Assembly (NCBI RefSeq): GCF_024623455.1
Contig: NZ_JANIPJ010000004.1
Location: forward strand, 124,001-188,000
Source: Paenibacillus soyae
GTDB taxonomy: Bacteria; Bacillota; Bacilli; Paenibacillales; Paenibacillaceae
DNA length: 64,000 bases
Direction of reading: 5' to 3'
Shown here in pieces: positions 1 to 8,474 of the stretch. Below the pieces are notes generated by a model. The model was given only the letters and a program-made list of their open reading frames with translations, did not search any database and was not told where the DNA came from. Numbering within the stretch: position 1 is the stretch's first letter; every line of letters begins with the position of its first letter. A program made the translations under genes and the position numbers.

Positions 1-1099
1 CCACCCGCTCCACGATATGCATATTCGGGTTCGTGCTCGGGGACTTCGGCAGGAACAGCGTACAGCAGTCCTCGTACGGAAGAATGGACGTGTCGTACGT
101 TCCGATCTTCTTGGCGAGGCTGATGATTTCCTCCTTGTCCATCATGAGCAGAGGCTTCAGAAGCGGCAGATCCGTCGCGCGGCCGATGACGTTCATGCTC
201 GGCAGCGTCTGGCTCGCCACTTGGCCAAGGCTTTCGCCCGTCACGATGCCGAGAGCGCCGTTCCGGACCGCGAGCTGCTCCGTAATTCGGAGCATCGCCC
301 TTCTCATCATCGTAATGATCAAATTATCCTGTCCCTGCTGGGCAAGCGTCGTCTGGATATCGGTGAACGGAACGAGATGAAGCTTCAGAGGCGCTCCGTG
401 GTAATAGGCCAGCCGCTTGGCGAGGGCAACCACTTTGTCCTTGGCCTGCTCGCTCGTGAACGGGTAGCTGTGGAAATGCACCGCTTCGATTTCCAGGCCC
501 TTGCGCATCGCCATCCACCCCGCGACCGGGCTGTCGATCCCGCCCGAGAGCAGCAGCATCGCTTTGCCGTTGGAGCCGTAAGGGAAGCCGCCACCAGCGG
601 GAATCACCTCGCAGAACAAATAGGTGGCTTCCTCCTGAATATCGACCCTGAGCTCAACCTCCGGATTGCGCACGTCGACGCTTAAATCAGGGAATGCCCG
701 GAGGATATGCGCCCCCACCAGGTGATTCATCTCCTGCGATTGGTGCGGATAGCCTTTCCAGCCGCGCTTCACGCTTACCTTGAACGTTTTCGGCGGCTGC
801 TTCAGGGAAGTCATGAGCGTCATGGCCGCGGCCCTGATCGCTTCCAGCTCCGTCTCGGAGCTTATAACCGGGCTCAGGGAATGAAGGCCGAACAAATCCT
901 TGATCCGATTCGCGATCGGTTCGTAGGGCAGACCGTTCAGCTTGACGTAGAGCCGTCCGTACGTTTTCCAATAGGTAACGCCTTTGAAGGGCGCGAGCGC
1001 GCTTCTTACTTGCTGCTGCATTCTTTTCTCAAATTGGTTGCGGTTCCTTCCCTTCATGATCAGGTCGCCGTAACGCAATACGATTTGGTCGTAAATCAA
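1..1099 (-). CDS. thiI: tRNA 4-thiouridine synthetase ThiI, 3' end cut by window edge
   Basis: Transfers persulfide sulfur to U8 of tRNA (4-thiouridine), and in some bacteria to the thiazole pathway of thiamine synthesis. An open frame of 366 codons runs off the left edge; B. subtilis ThiI is about 400 residues, so some 30 C-terminal residues are missing. The N-terminal part (about 1-170) reads as the NFLD/THUMP region; the ATP-pyrophosphatase PP-loop SGGIDSPVAGWM follows at about residue 185, and a Cys pair (DCCTLF) lies near the edge. No rhodanese domain is expected, as in other Bacillales ThiI. The start is TTG at 1099, with AGGAGCAGGAAACA just upstream. TTGA overlaps the stop of the cysteine desulfurase gene, so the two are translationally coupled, matching a sulfur donor and its acceptor. 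Confidence 0.95.
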   Translation of the reverse strand, partial: MIYDQIVLRYGDLIMKGRNRNQFEKRMQQQVRSALAPFKGVTYWKTYGRLYVKLNGLPYEPIANRIKDLFGLHSLSPVISSETELEAIRAAAMTLMTSLKQPPKTFKVSVKRGWKGYPHQSQEMNHLVGAHILRAFPDLSVDVRNPEVELRVDIQEEATYLFCEVIPAGGGFPYGSNGKAMLLLSGGIDSPVAGWMAMRKGLEIEAVHFHSYPFTSEQAKDKVVALAKRLAYYHGAPLKLHLVPFTDIQTTLAQQGQDNLIITMMRRAMLRITEQLAVRNGALGIVTGESLGQVASQTLPSMNVIGRATDLPLLKPLLMMDKEEIISLAKKIGTYDTSILPYEDCCTLFLPKSPSTNPNMHIVERV

Positions 1100-2247
1100 T
1101 GTTTCCTGCTCCTCTCCAGCGGCTTCAGCTTCCCTATCACGCTTCTCAGCGCGGAGATCAGCTGATCAATATGTTCGTCCTCGTGCTCGTCCCCGAAGCT
1201 GACGCGCACGCCCCCTGACGCGTGGGCCGCGCTTGCTCCAAGAGCAAGCAGCACGCGGCTCGGCTTGTCGTCCTTGGACGAGCAGGCGGATTTCGTTGAC
1301 GCCATTATACCATGCTGCTCCAGCATGTGGACGATAACCTCGGGCTTCATCCCGGGGTATGAGAAATGCACGATATGCGGAGCAAGCGGCTCCTCCCCGT
1401 TCAGCTTAAGCTCCGGACAGCTTCGGACGAATGCCCGCAGCTTGTCCGAGAACCGTCTCATTCGGACGGCTCGCTCCTCCATGCTTTCCATAGCCATGCG
1501 CAGCGCTTTGGCCGACGCCACGATCGCCGGCACGTTCTCCGTCCCGGCGCGGAAGCCGCCTTCCTGGCTGCCTCCCGACGCCAGCGGCTGAAGCTGCACG
1601 CCGTCGCGGACATATAGCCAGCCCACGCCTTTCGGGCCGCGCAGCTTATGCGCGGAGGCGCTGACGAGATCGATCCCCCAGCCTTCCGGATCAAGCGGGA
1701 CTTTGCCGATGCTCTGCACGGCGTCGACATGGAACAGAATTTGGGGAAAGCTCTTCAGCAGCTCCCCGATTTCGCGCACGGGCTGCACCGTTCCGATCTC
1801 GTTGTTCACGTGCATGACGGTGACGAGTATTGTCTCCTTCGTCAGCGCCTTCTTGACGTCCTCCGGCGATACATGGCCCGATTGCGCTACCGGCAGGAAG
1901 GTTACGCGGTACCCGTCCTGCTCCAACTGCTTAAGCGCGTCATGCACGGAGGCATGCTCGATGCCTGATGCTACGATATGATTACCCCGCGAGCGATACA
2001 TTCTGGCCGCGCCCTTCAGCGCGAGATTGTTTGCTTCCGTGCCCCCGGACGTAAATAGCCATCTCCCGCCGCTCGTTCCCAGCTGGGCCGCGAGAAGCGC
2101 TCTGGACCTCTCGATCAGCTTGGCGGCCTCCGAGCCGCCGGCATGGAGAGACGACGGGTTGGCGTAGTGCTTTCTCATGACCTCGGACATCGCCGTTATC
2201 ACTTCTTCGCGAGGCGGCGTCGACGCGCAATGGTCGAAATACAACAT
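1096..2247 (-). CDS. Cysteine desulfurase, NifS/IscS family, partner of ThiI
   Basis: PLP-dependent enzyme that takes sulfur from cysteine as an enzyme-bound persulfide. It has 383 residues, normal for the family. Visible landmarks are the N-terminal YFDHCAST, the PLP-stacking His in GIEHAS, HVDAVQSIGKV, the Schiff-base lysine in SASAHKLRGPKG, GGSQEGGFRAGTENV, and the mobile-loop cysteine in STKSACSSKDD. It overlaps thiI by 4 bp. The same pairing occurs in B. subtilis, where the desulfurase (nifZ/ytbJ) is dedicated to ThiI, so I infer that tRNA thiolation rather than general Fe-S assembly is its job. The start ATG has GGAGAGGATGATCGTTT upstream. Confidence 0.95.
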   Translation of the reverse strand: MLYFDHCASTPPREEVITAMSEVMRKHYANPSSLHAGGSEAAKLIERSRALLAAQLGTSGGRWLFTSGGTEANNLALKGAARMYRSRGNHIVASGIEHASVHDALKQLEQDGYRVTFLPVAQSGHVSPEDVKKALTKETILVTVMHVNNEIGTVQPVREIGELLKSFPQILFHVDAVQSIGKVPLDPEGWGIDLVSASAHKLRGPKGVGWLYVRDGVQLQPLASGGSQEGGFRAGTENVPAIVASAKALRMAMESMEERAVRMRRFSDKLRAFVRSCPELKLNGEEPLAPHIVHFSYPGMKPEVIVHMLEQHGIMASTKSACSSKDDKPSRVLLALGASAAHASGGVRVSFGDEHEDEHIDQLISALRSVIGKLKPLERSRKH

Positions 2248-2335
2248 AAACGATCATCCTCTCCTGAAACAAAGAAGAGACCAGCGATTCGGCTCGCGTC
2301 CAGAACGCAAGTGTCAATCGTGATCTCGTGTGCGG

Positions 2336-3037
2336 TTAAGGCTTGGCCTCCTGGACCTTCCCGATGTATCGCTGCGTCTCTCTAGGCAATTCGTGCAGCC
2401 TTGCCATCAGCTCCTCGTCCGTCGAGATGCCGAGACGATCAAGTCTGCCGGGACCCGCGTTATAAGCTGCCAGCGCGACGGCTTCGTTGCCGTCGTACTT
2501 GCGGAGCAGCATGGACAAATATTTGGTGCCGCCCTCGATATTCTGCGCCGGATCGAACGAATCGACTATGCCGAGACCGCGCGCCGTGCCGTCCATCAGC
2601 TGCATAAGGCCTTTGGCTCCCGCATGCGACTGCGCGTTCGGATTGAAGCCGGACTCCGTCGCGATAACCGCGTGGATGAGCGTGGGCTCTACGCCGTATT
2701 TCGAAGCCGCGCGCTCGATCAGCTCTCCGAACGAATGATTGCTCGGCTCGTAATCGGAAGACGATTCTTTCACGATCGGGAGCGCGCTTGCGTCAGCGAT
2801 GCCGTATTGCGCGACCTGCGCCCACAGCTCGTTCGACCAAACCGGCGTTTTCCCTGCCGTCGTACCCGTTGCCGCCGAATGATCGGTCGACATCTGCGCG
2901 GACAATATGGTGCTGAATAAAGATGCCAAATCTTCACCGCCTGGAGCAACCGCGGCTTTTTTGTTCAAGCCGATATCTAAACTCGGGGCGAGCTGCGCCT
3001 GCAGCAACGCCTTCATGGTGCGTGGATCGATACTCAT
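2336..3037 (-). CDS. Lytic transglycosylase (SLT domain)
   Basis: A 233-residue protein with a C-terminal Slt/goose-lysozyme-type domain (about residues 95-230) that would cleave the MurNAc-GlcNAc bond of peptidoglycan. The catalytic Glu sits in ATESGFNP, followed by GAKGLMQLM and the signature AYNAGPGRL. The N-terminal ~90 residues are Ala/Gly/Thr-rich and resemble no domain I know; no clear signal peptide is visible, so export would be by a non-classical route or the enzyme acts in a specialised setting such as sporulation or flagellar assembly. Start ATG has AGAGGGGGCA upstream. It lies 88 bp upstream of the desulfurase gene on the same strand and may be cotranscribed with it. Confidence 0.9.
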   Translation of the reverse strand: MSIDPRTMKALLQAQLAPSLDIGLNKKAAVAPGGEDLASLFSTILSAQMSTDHSAATGTTAGKTPVWSNELWAQVAQYGIADASALPIVKESSSDYEPSNHSFGELIERAASKYGVEPTLIHAVIATESGFNPNAQSHAGAKGLMQLMDGTARGLGIVDSFDPAQNIEGGTKYLSMLLRKYDGNEAVALAAYNAGPGRLDRLGISTDEELMARLHELPRETQRYIGKVQEAKP

Positions 3038-3145
3038 GGACGATGCCCCCTCTTGTTGTCACGTATAAATAATGCGTACTCGTATGATATCGGATTTTAT
3101 TGTACATGTTTTTATACCATACCGCCACCCCCATGATCTGCCTGC

Positions 3146-3194
3146 AAAATGAAGCGGCCTCGGGCATCCTGTCTACTGGATGCCCGAGGCCGCT
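3146..3194 (-). terminator. Rho-independent terminator, 17-bp perfect stem
   Basis: The arms 3153-3169 and 3178-3194 are perfect complements around an 8-base loop. Read on the minus strand the stem is followed by TTCATTTT. It ends the transcription unit of the two membrane-protein genes at 3217-5495. Confidence 0.85.
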
Positions 3195-3216
3195 CATATA
3201 AAACGATGTCTGCTAG

Positions 3217-4803
3217 CTATTGCTTGCTGACAGGCTCGGAGCTTGCCCGGTCGTCCGCCCGCCATTTCCCGTTCATCCAAGTCATGAAGAAGGAGAGGCC
3301 GCCGAGCACCAGGAGCACAAGCACTTTGAACAAAGCGGCTTCTCCGCTGAGATCCATGAAGATCGTCTTTATCGCGACGATGGCCAGCACCGCGGATCCG
3401 AACCAGCGGAAGGTGTTCTCGCGGTAATAGGCGCCCCAGAACATAAGGATCAGCGCGTAGACGGCCCAGACGATGGATAAAGTAAGTCCCATGTAGACCT
3501 TCGGAGCATCCGTCCAGTACTCCGTGAACAGGTTCTGAATTTGTCTTGCCATCAGTCCCCCGACGATCAGGTGGGAGAGCAGCGCGAAAATCCGGGAGAA
3601 GATCCGGCCCGCATTTGGCGATAATTCGTCAAATTTGAGATTTCTCGCATAGTAGAAGCCAAGGCCGGCAAGCAGCATCCACGCGACGGCTCCCCAGTTA
3701 AGGAATGGAATGTATACGCCGAACCATTCGCCGCGATCCGTCCACCAAGTGACCGCGTACCAGAATACGCCGAGGAAGAACCAGATCGTGACGCCGAGAA
3801 TGGTCGCGGCGATCCAGCGCTTAACGGCTCCGAGCGCCGTCAGCAGGCAGGCGTAAAGCGCCCACATGATGACGTTGAACAGAACGCCTTCCCCAAGGCT
3901 GTTCAAGGCCATAAGCAAGAGCAGCATGCCGCCAAGTCCGAATGCGGCGGAAGAAACCGACATTTTCCCTTTCAGCTTGTAAACGATGGTTCCGGCGAGC
4001 AGATAGACAATTGCGATGAACCCGAGCGTATAGCCGTACGGGACGTCGCCGCTCCATACGGTCAGCGCCCAAATACCGAACAAAATGCCGTTCGCGAGAT
4101 TCAAATATAAATCCAAGCCTTCGAAACTCAGCTTGTTTCTCCAAGACGACGCCAGCAGCGCAGCCGTATAGAACAGGAACGCGGCGAGCGCGTAACGGAT
4201 CGGCATGCTCCAGATTCCTTCGGTCGACGGGTCGAAATGCACAAAATAAACCGTGTACATCAGCCACGTGCCGCAGAAGCTCACGATCCGGAGCTCCATC
4301 CACCCTTTCACTAGGCTTATCGCGATAAAAGCGGCGTTAAGCACGAGCAGATACAAGAACAACGTGAATACTTGGTCCGTCTCCGGGCGCATAAGCAGCG
4401 GAGACAAGAGCGCGCCGACGATCGCGATGTTCATCAGCAGGCGCGATTGGAATCTGTAGGCGTAATAGACGATGCCGAACGTGACGGCGGCCATCCCGAG
4501 CAGAACAAGCGTCGGCTCCCAGAAGGCGTAGAAAATGCCGGCAAACGAGAACGTGGCGTACAGAATACAGGCGCCGATGCCCATCATGATTTCGCCGGTA
4601 ATGATCCATGCCGGCTTCTGCGCGACCTTCAGACCAGCGAAGGCGACCCCGATCCCCGCCAGCAAGCCGAAGCCTGTTTTCATCGCGTTCGTCAACCATC
4701 CTTGATCGACGGTATACTGAAACAGCGTAATAAACGCGGTAATGACGAACAACGCGCCGAGCAGCGATGTCCAGTGCTTCTTTAACAATTCGTTTAATTT
4801 CAT
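3217..4803 (-). CDS. Polytopic membrane protein, DUF2339/DUF2157-like
   Basis: A 528-residue protein made almost entirely of hydrophobic helices (I count roughly 14 to 16), with short charged loops and a polar C-terminal tail. The N-terminal stretch LLKKHWTSLLGALFVIT, a Gln/Tyr helix, then GWLTNAMKTGFGLLAG looks like the repeated helix-pair pattern of predicted membrane proteins in the DUF2339/DUF2157 group. The biochemical role is unknown. Start ATG follows GGGAGGTTACGGGG. It overlaps the preceding YwaF-like gene by 4 bp (ATGA), so they are cotranscribed and translationally coupled. Confidence 0.75.
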   Translation of the reverse strand: MKLNELLKKHWTSLLGALFVITAFITLFQYTVDQGWLTNAMKTGFGLLAGIGVAFAGLKVAQKPAWIITGEIMMGIGACILYATFSFAGIFYAFWEPTLVLLGMAAVTFGIVYYAYRFQSRLLMNIAIVGALLSPLLMRPETDQVFTLFLYLLVLNAAFIAISLVKGWMELRIVSFCGTWLMYTVYFVHFDPSTEGIWSMPIRYALAAFLFYTAALLASSWRNKLSFEGLDLYLNLANGILFGIWALTVWSGDVPYGYTLGFIAIVYLLAGTIVYKLKGKMSVSSAAFGLGGMLLLLMALNSLGEGVLFNVIMWALYACLLTALGAVKRWIAATILGVTIWFFLGVFWYAVTWWTDRGEWFGVYIPFLNWGAVAWMLLAGLGFYYARNLKFDELSPNAGRIFSRIFALLSHLIVGGLMARQIQNLFTEYWTDAPKVYMGLTLSIVWAVYALILMFWGAYYRENTFRWFGSAVLAIVAIKTIFMDLSGEAALFKVLVLLVLGGLSFFMTWMNGKWRADDRASSEPVSKQ

Positions 4804-5495
4804 CCCCGTAACCTCCCGTTGATTCGATATGCAAGTTTAGCAACGCCCAGCAGCGTCAAGCATAGCGCGGCCGCTACAAGCTCCAGCTGAAGCAGGTACC
4901 AGGGCCAAGGCGCCAGCGCGTCGAGCAATGAGGCCGTCTCCGGCTTCCGGGCCAAAAACATGAAGTTGGTCGTGCCGGTCGCGATATTGACGATCGCCGC
5001 CGGAATGGCAAGCACATGGAGCCACGCCAGGGCTCCGAACGCGGACCGGAGCGTCGGGCGGTATCGCTCGACGGCAAGCAAATAGACGGCCGTGGCGATA
5101 ATGCCGATATGCGCGATGAAGAAGTGGAAGTAGCGAAAGTGCGGAAACGGCTGGGTAAGATTGGGCGTAATCATCGCCTGGAGCGCTCCCAGCGTCCCGA
5201 GAAAAAATACGATCGTATACAGACGCTTCCATCGAAACGCGAGCGCCGCGGCGGACAGCAGCAGCGTCAGGCTGCATAGTTGGAAAGGCAGCGATCCCGC
5301 GCTCCATTCGCCGTCGATGAAATAGGAGAGCTGCAGCGCCGCTTCGCACAGCACGAGCAGAAGCGCCATCCCGATCCGGAATCGGCGATTCGTTCTCTCT
5401 TCCCTCAAACCCTTACGGTATAAGACGATTGCCGCGAAAGCGGCCAATGCCGCTGCTAACGCGGCCAAATGCGGCAAGGCAAACATTTCGAACAT
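4800..5495 (-). CDS. TIGR02206/YwaF-type integral membrane protein
   Basis: About 231 residues with six or seven membrane helices. The polar motif LPFQLCSLTL after helix 2-3 and the PHFRYFHFFIAH segment are hallmarks of the YwaF/TIGR02206 family, whose function is not established. The reading frame could start at an ATG at 5522, but GGAAGGGTG sits inside that extension at correct distance from the ATG at 5495 (protein begins MFEMFALPH), so I place the start there. The downstream gene overlaps by 4 bp. Together they form a two-gene membrane-protein operon ended by the hairpin at 3153-3194. Confidence 0.8.
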   Translation of the reverse strand: MFEMFALPHLAALAAALAAFAAIVLYRKGLREERTNRRFRIGMALLLVLCEAALQLSYFIDGEWSAGSLPFQLCSLTLLLSAAALAFRWKRLYTIVFFLGTLGALQAMITPNLTQPFPHFRYFHFFIAHIGIIATAVYLLAVERYRPTLRSAFGALAWLHVLAIPAAIVNIATGTTNFMFLARKPETASLLDALAPWPWYLLQLELVAAALCLTLLGVAKLAYRINGRLRG

Positions 5496-5566
5496 GAGAT
5501 ACACCCTTCCATCTTGTTCCAAAAGCTTAGTACCTGGCTACAAATCCATCATATAATATTCCCGCA

Positions 5567-5600
5567 AAAAAAATAGTACCAACAATTCCTGGTACTATTT
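5567..5600 (-). terminator. Terminator overlapping the response-regulator stop codon
   Basis: Arms 5571-5581 and 5590-5600 form an 11-bp perfect stem; on the minus strand it is followed by eight T. The TAG stop of the response regulator (5595-5597) lies inside the first arm, so the last ribosome would cover the hairpin. Confidence 0.85.
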
Positions 5601-6287
5601 CTTATCGGAGCCGGGCTGTTCTTGTCCGTCCAGCAATCCCATCTCCTTCGCTTTGGCCGCGGCTTCCTTGGAGCCGTCCATCCCAAGCTTCTTCAGTATA
5701 TTGTTCACGTGGTTTTTGACCGTGCGCAGCGTAATAAACAGCTTATCCGCGATTTGCGGCTGCGAGTAGCCCTCGTGAATCAAGCCGAGCAGCTGCAGCT
5801 CGGAGGGGGTTATGAGATCGCTCATTTTCTTCGCTTCGAACTCCCGCTCCAGCTGCTTAAGCCTCCTGAATTCCTCCCGCAGCTTCTCCGCCGCCTCGGC
5901 GCTGATCGGCGATTGTTTGCCGAAGGCCAGCCGAATCGCCGACGGGAGCTTCTCGAAGCTGCTTTTGATTTGATAATCGATGGCCCCCGCTTGGAACGAT
6001 TGCAGAATAAGCTCCTTCTCCTCCATCGAGGTAAGCATGATGACGCGCGCTCCCGTCGAGAGAGCGGCTTCTTCCGCCAGCCGGATGCCTTCGGGCCGGC
6101 CGTCCAGCATAATGTCCATCAGCACGACGTCCGCCGGCTGCTCGGCTCCGGCTATCGCCGCGCGAAGCTCTTCACCGCTCGAAGCCGTCCATATCAGCTT
6201 GAAATCGGGCTCCGCGCCCAAATAACTGACCAGCCCCCGCTTCCAATCGGGGTCATCCTCCACCAATCCAATCCGAATCGCGTCTAT
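5595..6287 (-). CDS. LuxR/NarL-type response regulator, probable AUA start
   Basis: A receiver domain (about residues 1-125, with acidic pair EDD, phosphoacceptor Asp in VVLMDIMLDG, Thr/Ser switch in MLTSMEE, Lys in YQIKSS) is followed by a C-terminal LuxR HTH (LITPSELQLLGLIHEGYSQPQIADKL..RTVKNHVNNIL). Between the in-frame stop TAA and the acidic pair there is no ATG or GTG. The only usual start, TTG at 6266, would remove half of strand beta-1 (IRIGLVEDD) and has no ribosome site. AAGGAG followed by 8 bases precedes an ATA at 6285-6287, giving DAIRIGLVEDD, the expected N-terminus. The kinase gene ends 20 bp upstream, so this is a cognate pair. Confidence 0.85.
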   Translation of the reverse strand: MDAIRIGLVEDDPDWKRGLVSYLGAEPDFKLIWTASSGEELRAAIAGAEQPADVVLMDIMLDGRPEGIRLAEEAALSTGARVIMLTSMEEKELILQSFQAGAIDYQIKSSFEKLPSAIRLAFGKQSPISAEAAEKLREEFRRLKQLEREFEAKKMSDLITPSELQLLGLIHEGYSQPQIADKLFITLRTVKNHVNNILKKLGMDGSKEAAAKAKEMGLLDGQEQPGSDKK

Positions 6288-6307
6288 CGTAATCGCTCCT
6301 TATCCGC

Positions 6308-7687
6308 CTATGGCGTTTCTTCCCCGGCGCGTTTCGCCTGCAGCGTCTTTCTCGGAAAAGCCATATAGAACGTTGTGCCTTCGCCTTTCCTGCTTCTTAG
6401 CTGGAGACTGCCCTTATGCTTCCTCATGACGTGATAGGCATAAGGCAAGCCCAGACCGAAATTATGCCCCGTGCGTTTGGTCGAGTAGAACGGCTCGAAC
6501 GCGTTCATGCGCATCGACCGGTCCATCCCGGGACCCGTGTCGCGGATCTCCAGGATCAACTCCCGTTTCGTTTCGGTCAGGGATACTTGCAGGAGGCCCT
6601 GCTTCCCCATCGCCTCGATCGCGTTCATCGCGATGTTCGTAATCGCTTCCGACGTCTGCGCGCGATCGAGCATGAACGTCCAGCCTGGCCGAAGCTCCGT
6701 CCGAAGCTCGATGCCCCTGAGAGAGGGCTTAAGCGCGTGGAGCGCTTCCATGGCGACGTCCGCGAGATCCGCTCGTTCGAGCCGCAGTGTCAGATCCTCC
6801 GTCCTGCGATGGACGCGGGCGACCATCTCTTCCATATGGCGCGAAGCGGACAGCACCGCCTCGACGTCCGCCAGCAGCTCCTCCTGCTTCGTTTCGGCCG
6901 CGTACCTCTTCATCTTCTCCGCGAATAAACGCAGCTTGCCCGCGTCGTTCTTGATCGCGTGATTCAGCATGGCCGTACCGGAGGTAACGGCTCGCAGCGT
7001 GGAATCGTAACGCCTCCGGTCGATTAATATTCGAATACCCATAAATCCATATGTAAACATACCGAGAATGAACACAAGCGTGCCGAGACCGACGATCCAA
7101 GTGTTGTACACCCACATCCGCAGCATGCCCATGCTCGGAAGCACGTAATTCATGATCATCGCGAACAGGACGGGCGGCAAAACGGCGAAACAAACAACCC
7201 AGTGCGTTCTGGCGAACACGGTCGGAGGCACGCGTTTCGTGAGGATGAAGCCGGCGCCCGCCGCGATATACGGCACGGCCCACCATACGACGATGCCGAA
7301 CGTGATCGGATACAGCTCGTTATACGGTGGCGTAAAGACGAGGCAGTAAACGATCGGCAGCAGCAGCAGCCCGGGAATCGCGAAGGAAAGCCGGCGGTTT
7401 AACCGAATACCCCGATAAGACATCGCAAACAATAAGAAAAAATAAGGAATGCCATAGTACGAAAACACGGACGAGAACGCTTGCAGCCGGTATAAGGCAA
7501 GCAGCGTGCCGGCATTGGCGCCGGCATCGGCGGCGAAAGGAATCCAATCCGCGTCCAGTATCGCCGCCAGCGCTCCGGCGCCCCCGCTGAAAGCGAGCGC
7601 GCCGAGCCTACGGTTGACGGCGGAGCCCGGCTCGGACAGCCATAGAATCGCCGCGATCGTGCATAATGCGATCAACACGAATAACAT
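6308..7687 (-). CDS. Membrane sensor histidine kinase
   Basis: A 459-residue kinase. The first ~220 residues hold about seven membrane helices with short loops, so it probably senses in or at the membrane rather than through a large external domain. The cytoplasmic part has a DHp-like helix with the likely phosphoacceptor His in LNHAIKNDAGKLR, an N box NIAMNAIEAM, G1 box DTGPGMD, F box FEPFYSTK and G2 box GLGLPYA. It is followed 20 bp later by the LuxR-type regulator, its probable partner. Start ATG follows AAGGAGAACAAGC. The ligand cannot be read from the sequence. Confidence 0.9.
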   Translation of the reverse strand: MLFVLIALCTIAAILWLSEPGSAVNRRLGALAFSGGAGALAAILDADWIPFAADAGANAGTLLALYRLQAFSSVFSYYGIPYFFLLFAMSYRGIRLNRRLSFAIPGLLLLPIVYCLVFTPPYNELYPITFGIVVWWAVPYIAAGAGFILTKRVPPTVFARTHWVVCFAVLPPVLFAMIMNYVLPSMGMLRMWVYNTWIVGLGTLVFILGMFTYGFMGIRILIDRRRYDSTLRAVTSGTAMLNHAIKNDAGKLRLFAEKMKRYAAETKQEELLADVEAVLSASRHMEEMVARVHRRTEDLTLRLERADLADVAMEALHALKPSLRGIELRTELRPGWTFMLDRAQTSEAITNIAMNAIEAMGKQGLLQVSLTETKRELILEIRDTGPGMDRSMRMNAFEPFYSTKRTGHNFGLGLPYAYHVMRKHKGSLQLRSRKGEGTTFYMAFPRKTLQAKRAGEETP

Positions 7688-7711
7688 GCTTGTTCTCCTT
7701 CGGAAGAGGGG

Positions 7712-8443
7712 TTATTCCTTCACTTCGATCGTAATCGGCGACCACTCCGCTATAACGGTCTGCCCATGCGCCGAGACGCTTCCTTCCGGCGTCAAGTCCT
7801 TCTCCGTCATAATGCCGAGTGCAACCGTGAATTGATTGAATTTGACCGGCGTGTTGCTTTCCTTCCGCACTAGATTGCCATTAACGTAAAACGCCGTCTC
7901 GTCCGTAGCGCGATTGTACGTAATTTTGTACGTGTTGAACTCCCTCGGCGCGAAGCCTTCCTTCTCTTCCTTGAACACGCAGAAGTATTTGGTCCCGCTT
8001 GTCTCCGGAACGGTCACGCCCGGGAACGGAAGCACGGCGTAGACGCTTGCGAACTGATCGTTGCCCACGAAGAAGTCTAGCGCGCCTCCCGTCGTGAAGT
8101 CCAGCAGATTAAGCGACACGTATCCGTCGTACAAGTCTCCGGGGGCCGTGTTCTGCGTGCGCGCCCTGATCTTAAGCTCGAAGCTGATTTCTCCCTCTTC
8201 CGGAACTTCGACCGGCTTCGCGGAATAATACATGTGCTTCGCGTTATCCAGAATTTGTACTTTATCGTGCGAGCGCGAGATCGTTGCCCGCGTGTATAGA
8301 ATGCCGTTGCGCACGATAACGACGGCCTCGGGCTCCCGGTACTGCCAGAACGAACCGTCCGGCAGCGGGAAGCCGCCCATCTTCCAAACCTCTCCTTCAT
8401 TTAATATCGTATGGAAATCGCCCAGCGTTGTAATATGACCCAT
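7712..8443 (-). CDS. Unrecognised soluble beta-rich protein (possibly DUF6081)
   Basis: 243 residues, no signal peptide or membrane segment. The composition is beta-strand-like, with many aromatic and Asp/Gly turns (YDGYVSLNLLDFTTGGALDFF; FNTYKITYNRATDETAFYVNG), resembling a concanavalin-type jelly roll of the kind grouped as DUF6081; I cannot confirm this without a profile search. No catalytic motif is evident. Start ATG follows AGAGAGGACATGACAG. It lies 24 bp upstream of the histidine kinase gene and 31 bp downstream of the prenyltransferase gene, so it may be part of the same operon. Confidence 0.65.
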   Translation of the reverse strand: MGHITTLGDFHTILNEGEVWKMGGFPLPDGSFWQYREPEAVVIVRNGILYTRATISRSHDKVQILDNAKHMYYSAKPVEVPEEGEISFELKIRARTQNTAPGDLYDGYVSLNLLDFTTGGALDFFVGNDQFASVYAVLPFPGVTVPETSGTKYFCVFKEEKEGFAPREFNTYKITYNRATDETAFYVNGNLVRKESNTPVKFNQFTVALGIMTEKDLTPEGSVSAHGQTVIAEWSPITIEVKE

Positions 8444-8474
8444 CTGTCATGTCCTCTCTTTCTCTGCCCCGTAC

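Noticed and set aside
17-685. 222-codon plus-strand frame
   Set aside because: Antisense to thiI, with no ribosome site; the minus frame is a clear ThiI.
324-971. Several short minus-strand frames that could suggest a broken thiI
   Set aside because: They are other-frame shadows; the true frame is open without interruption from 1099 to the left edge.
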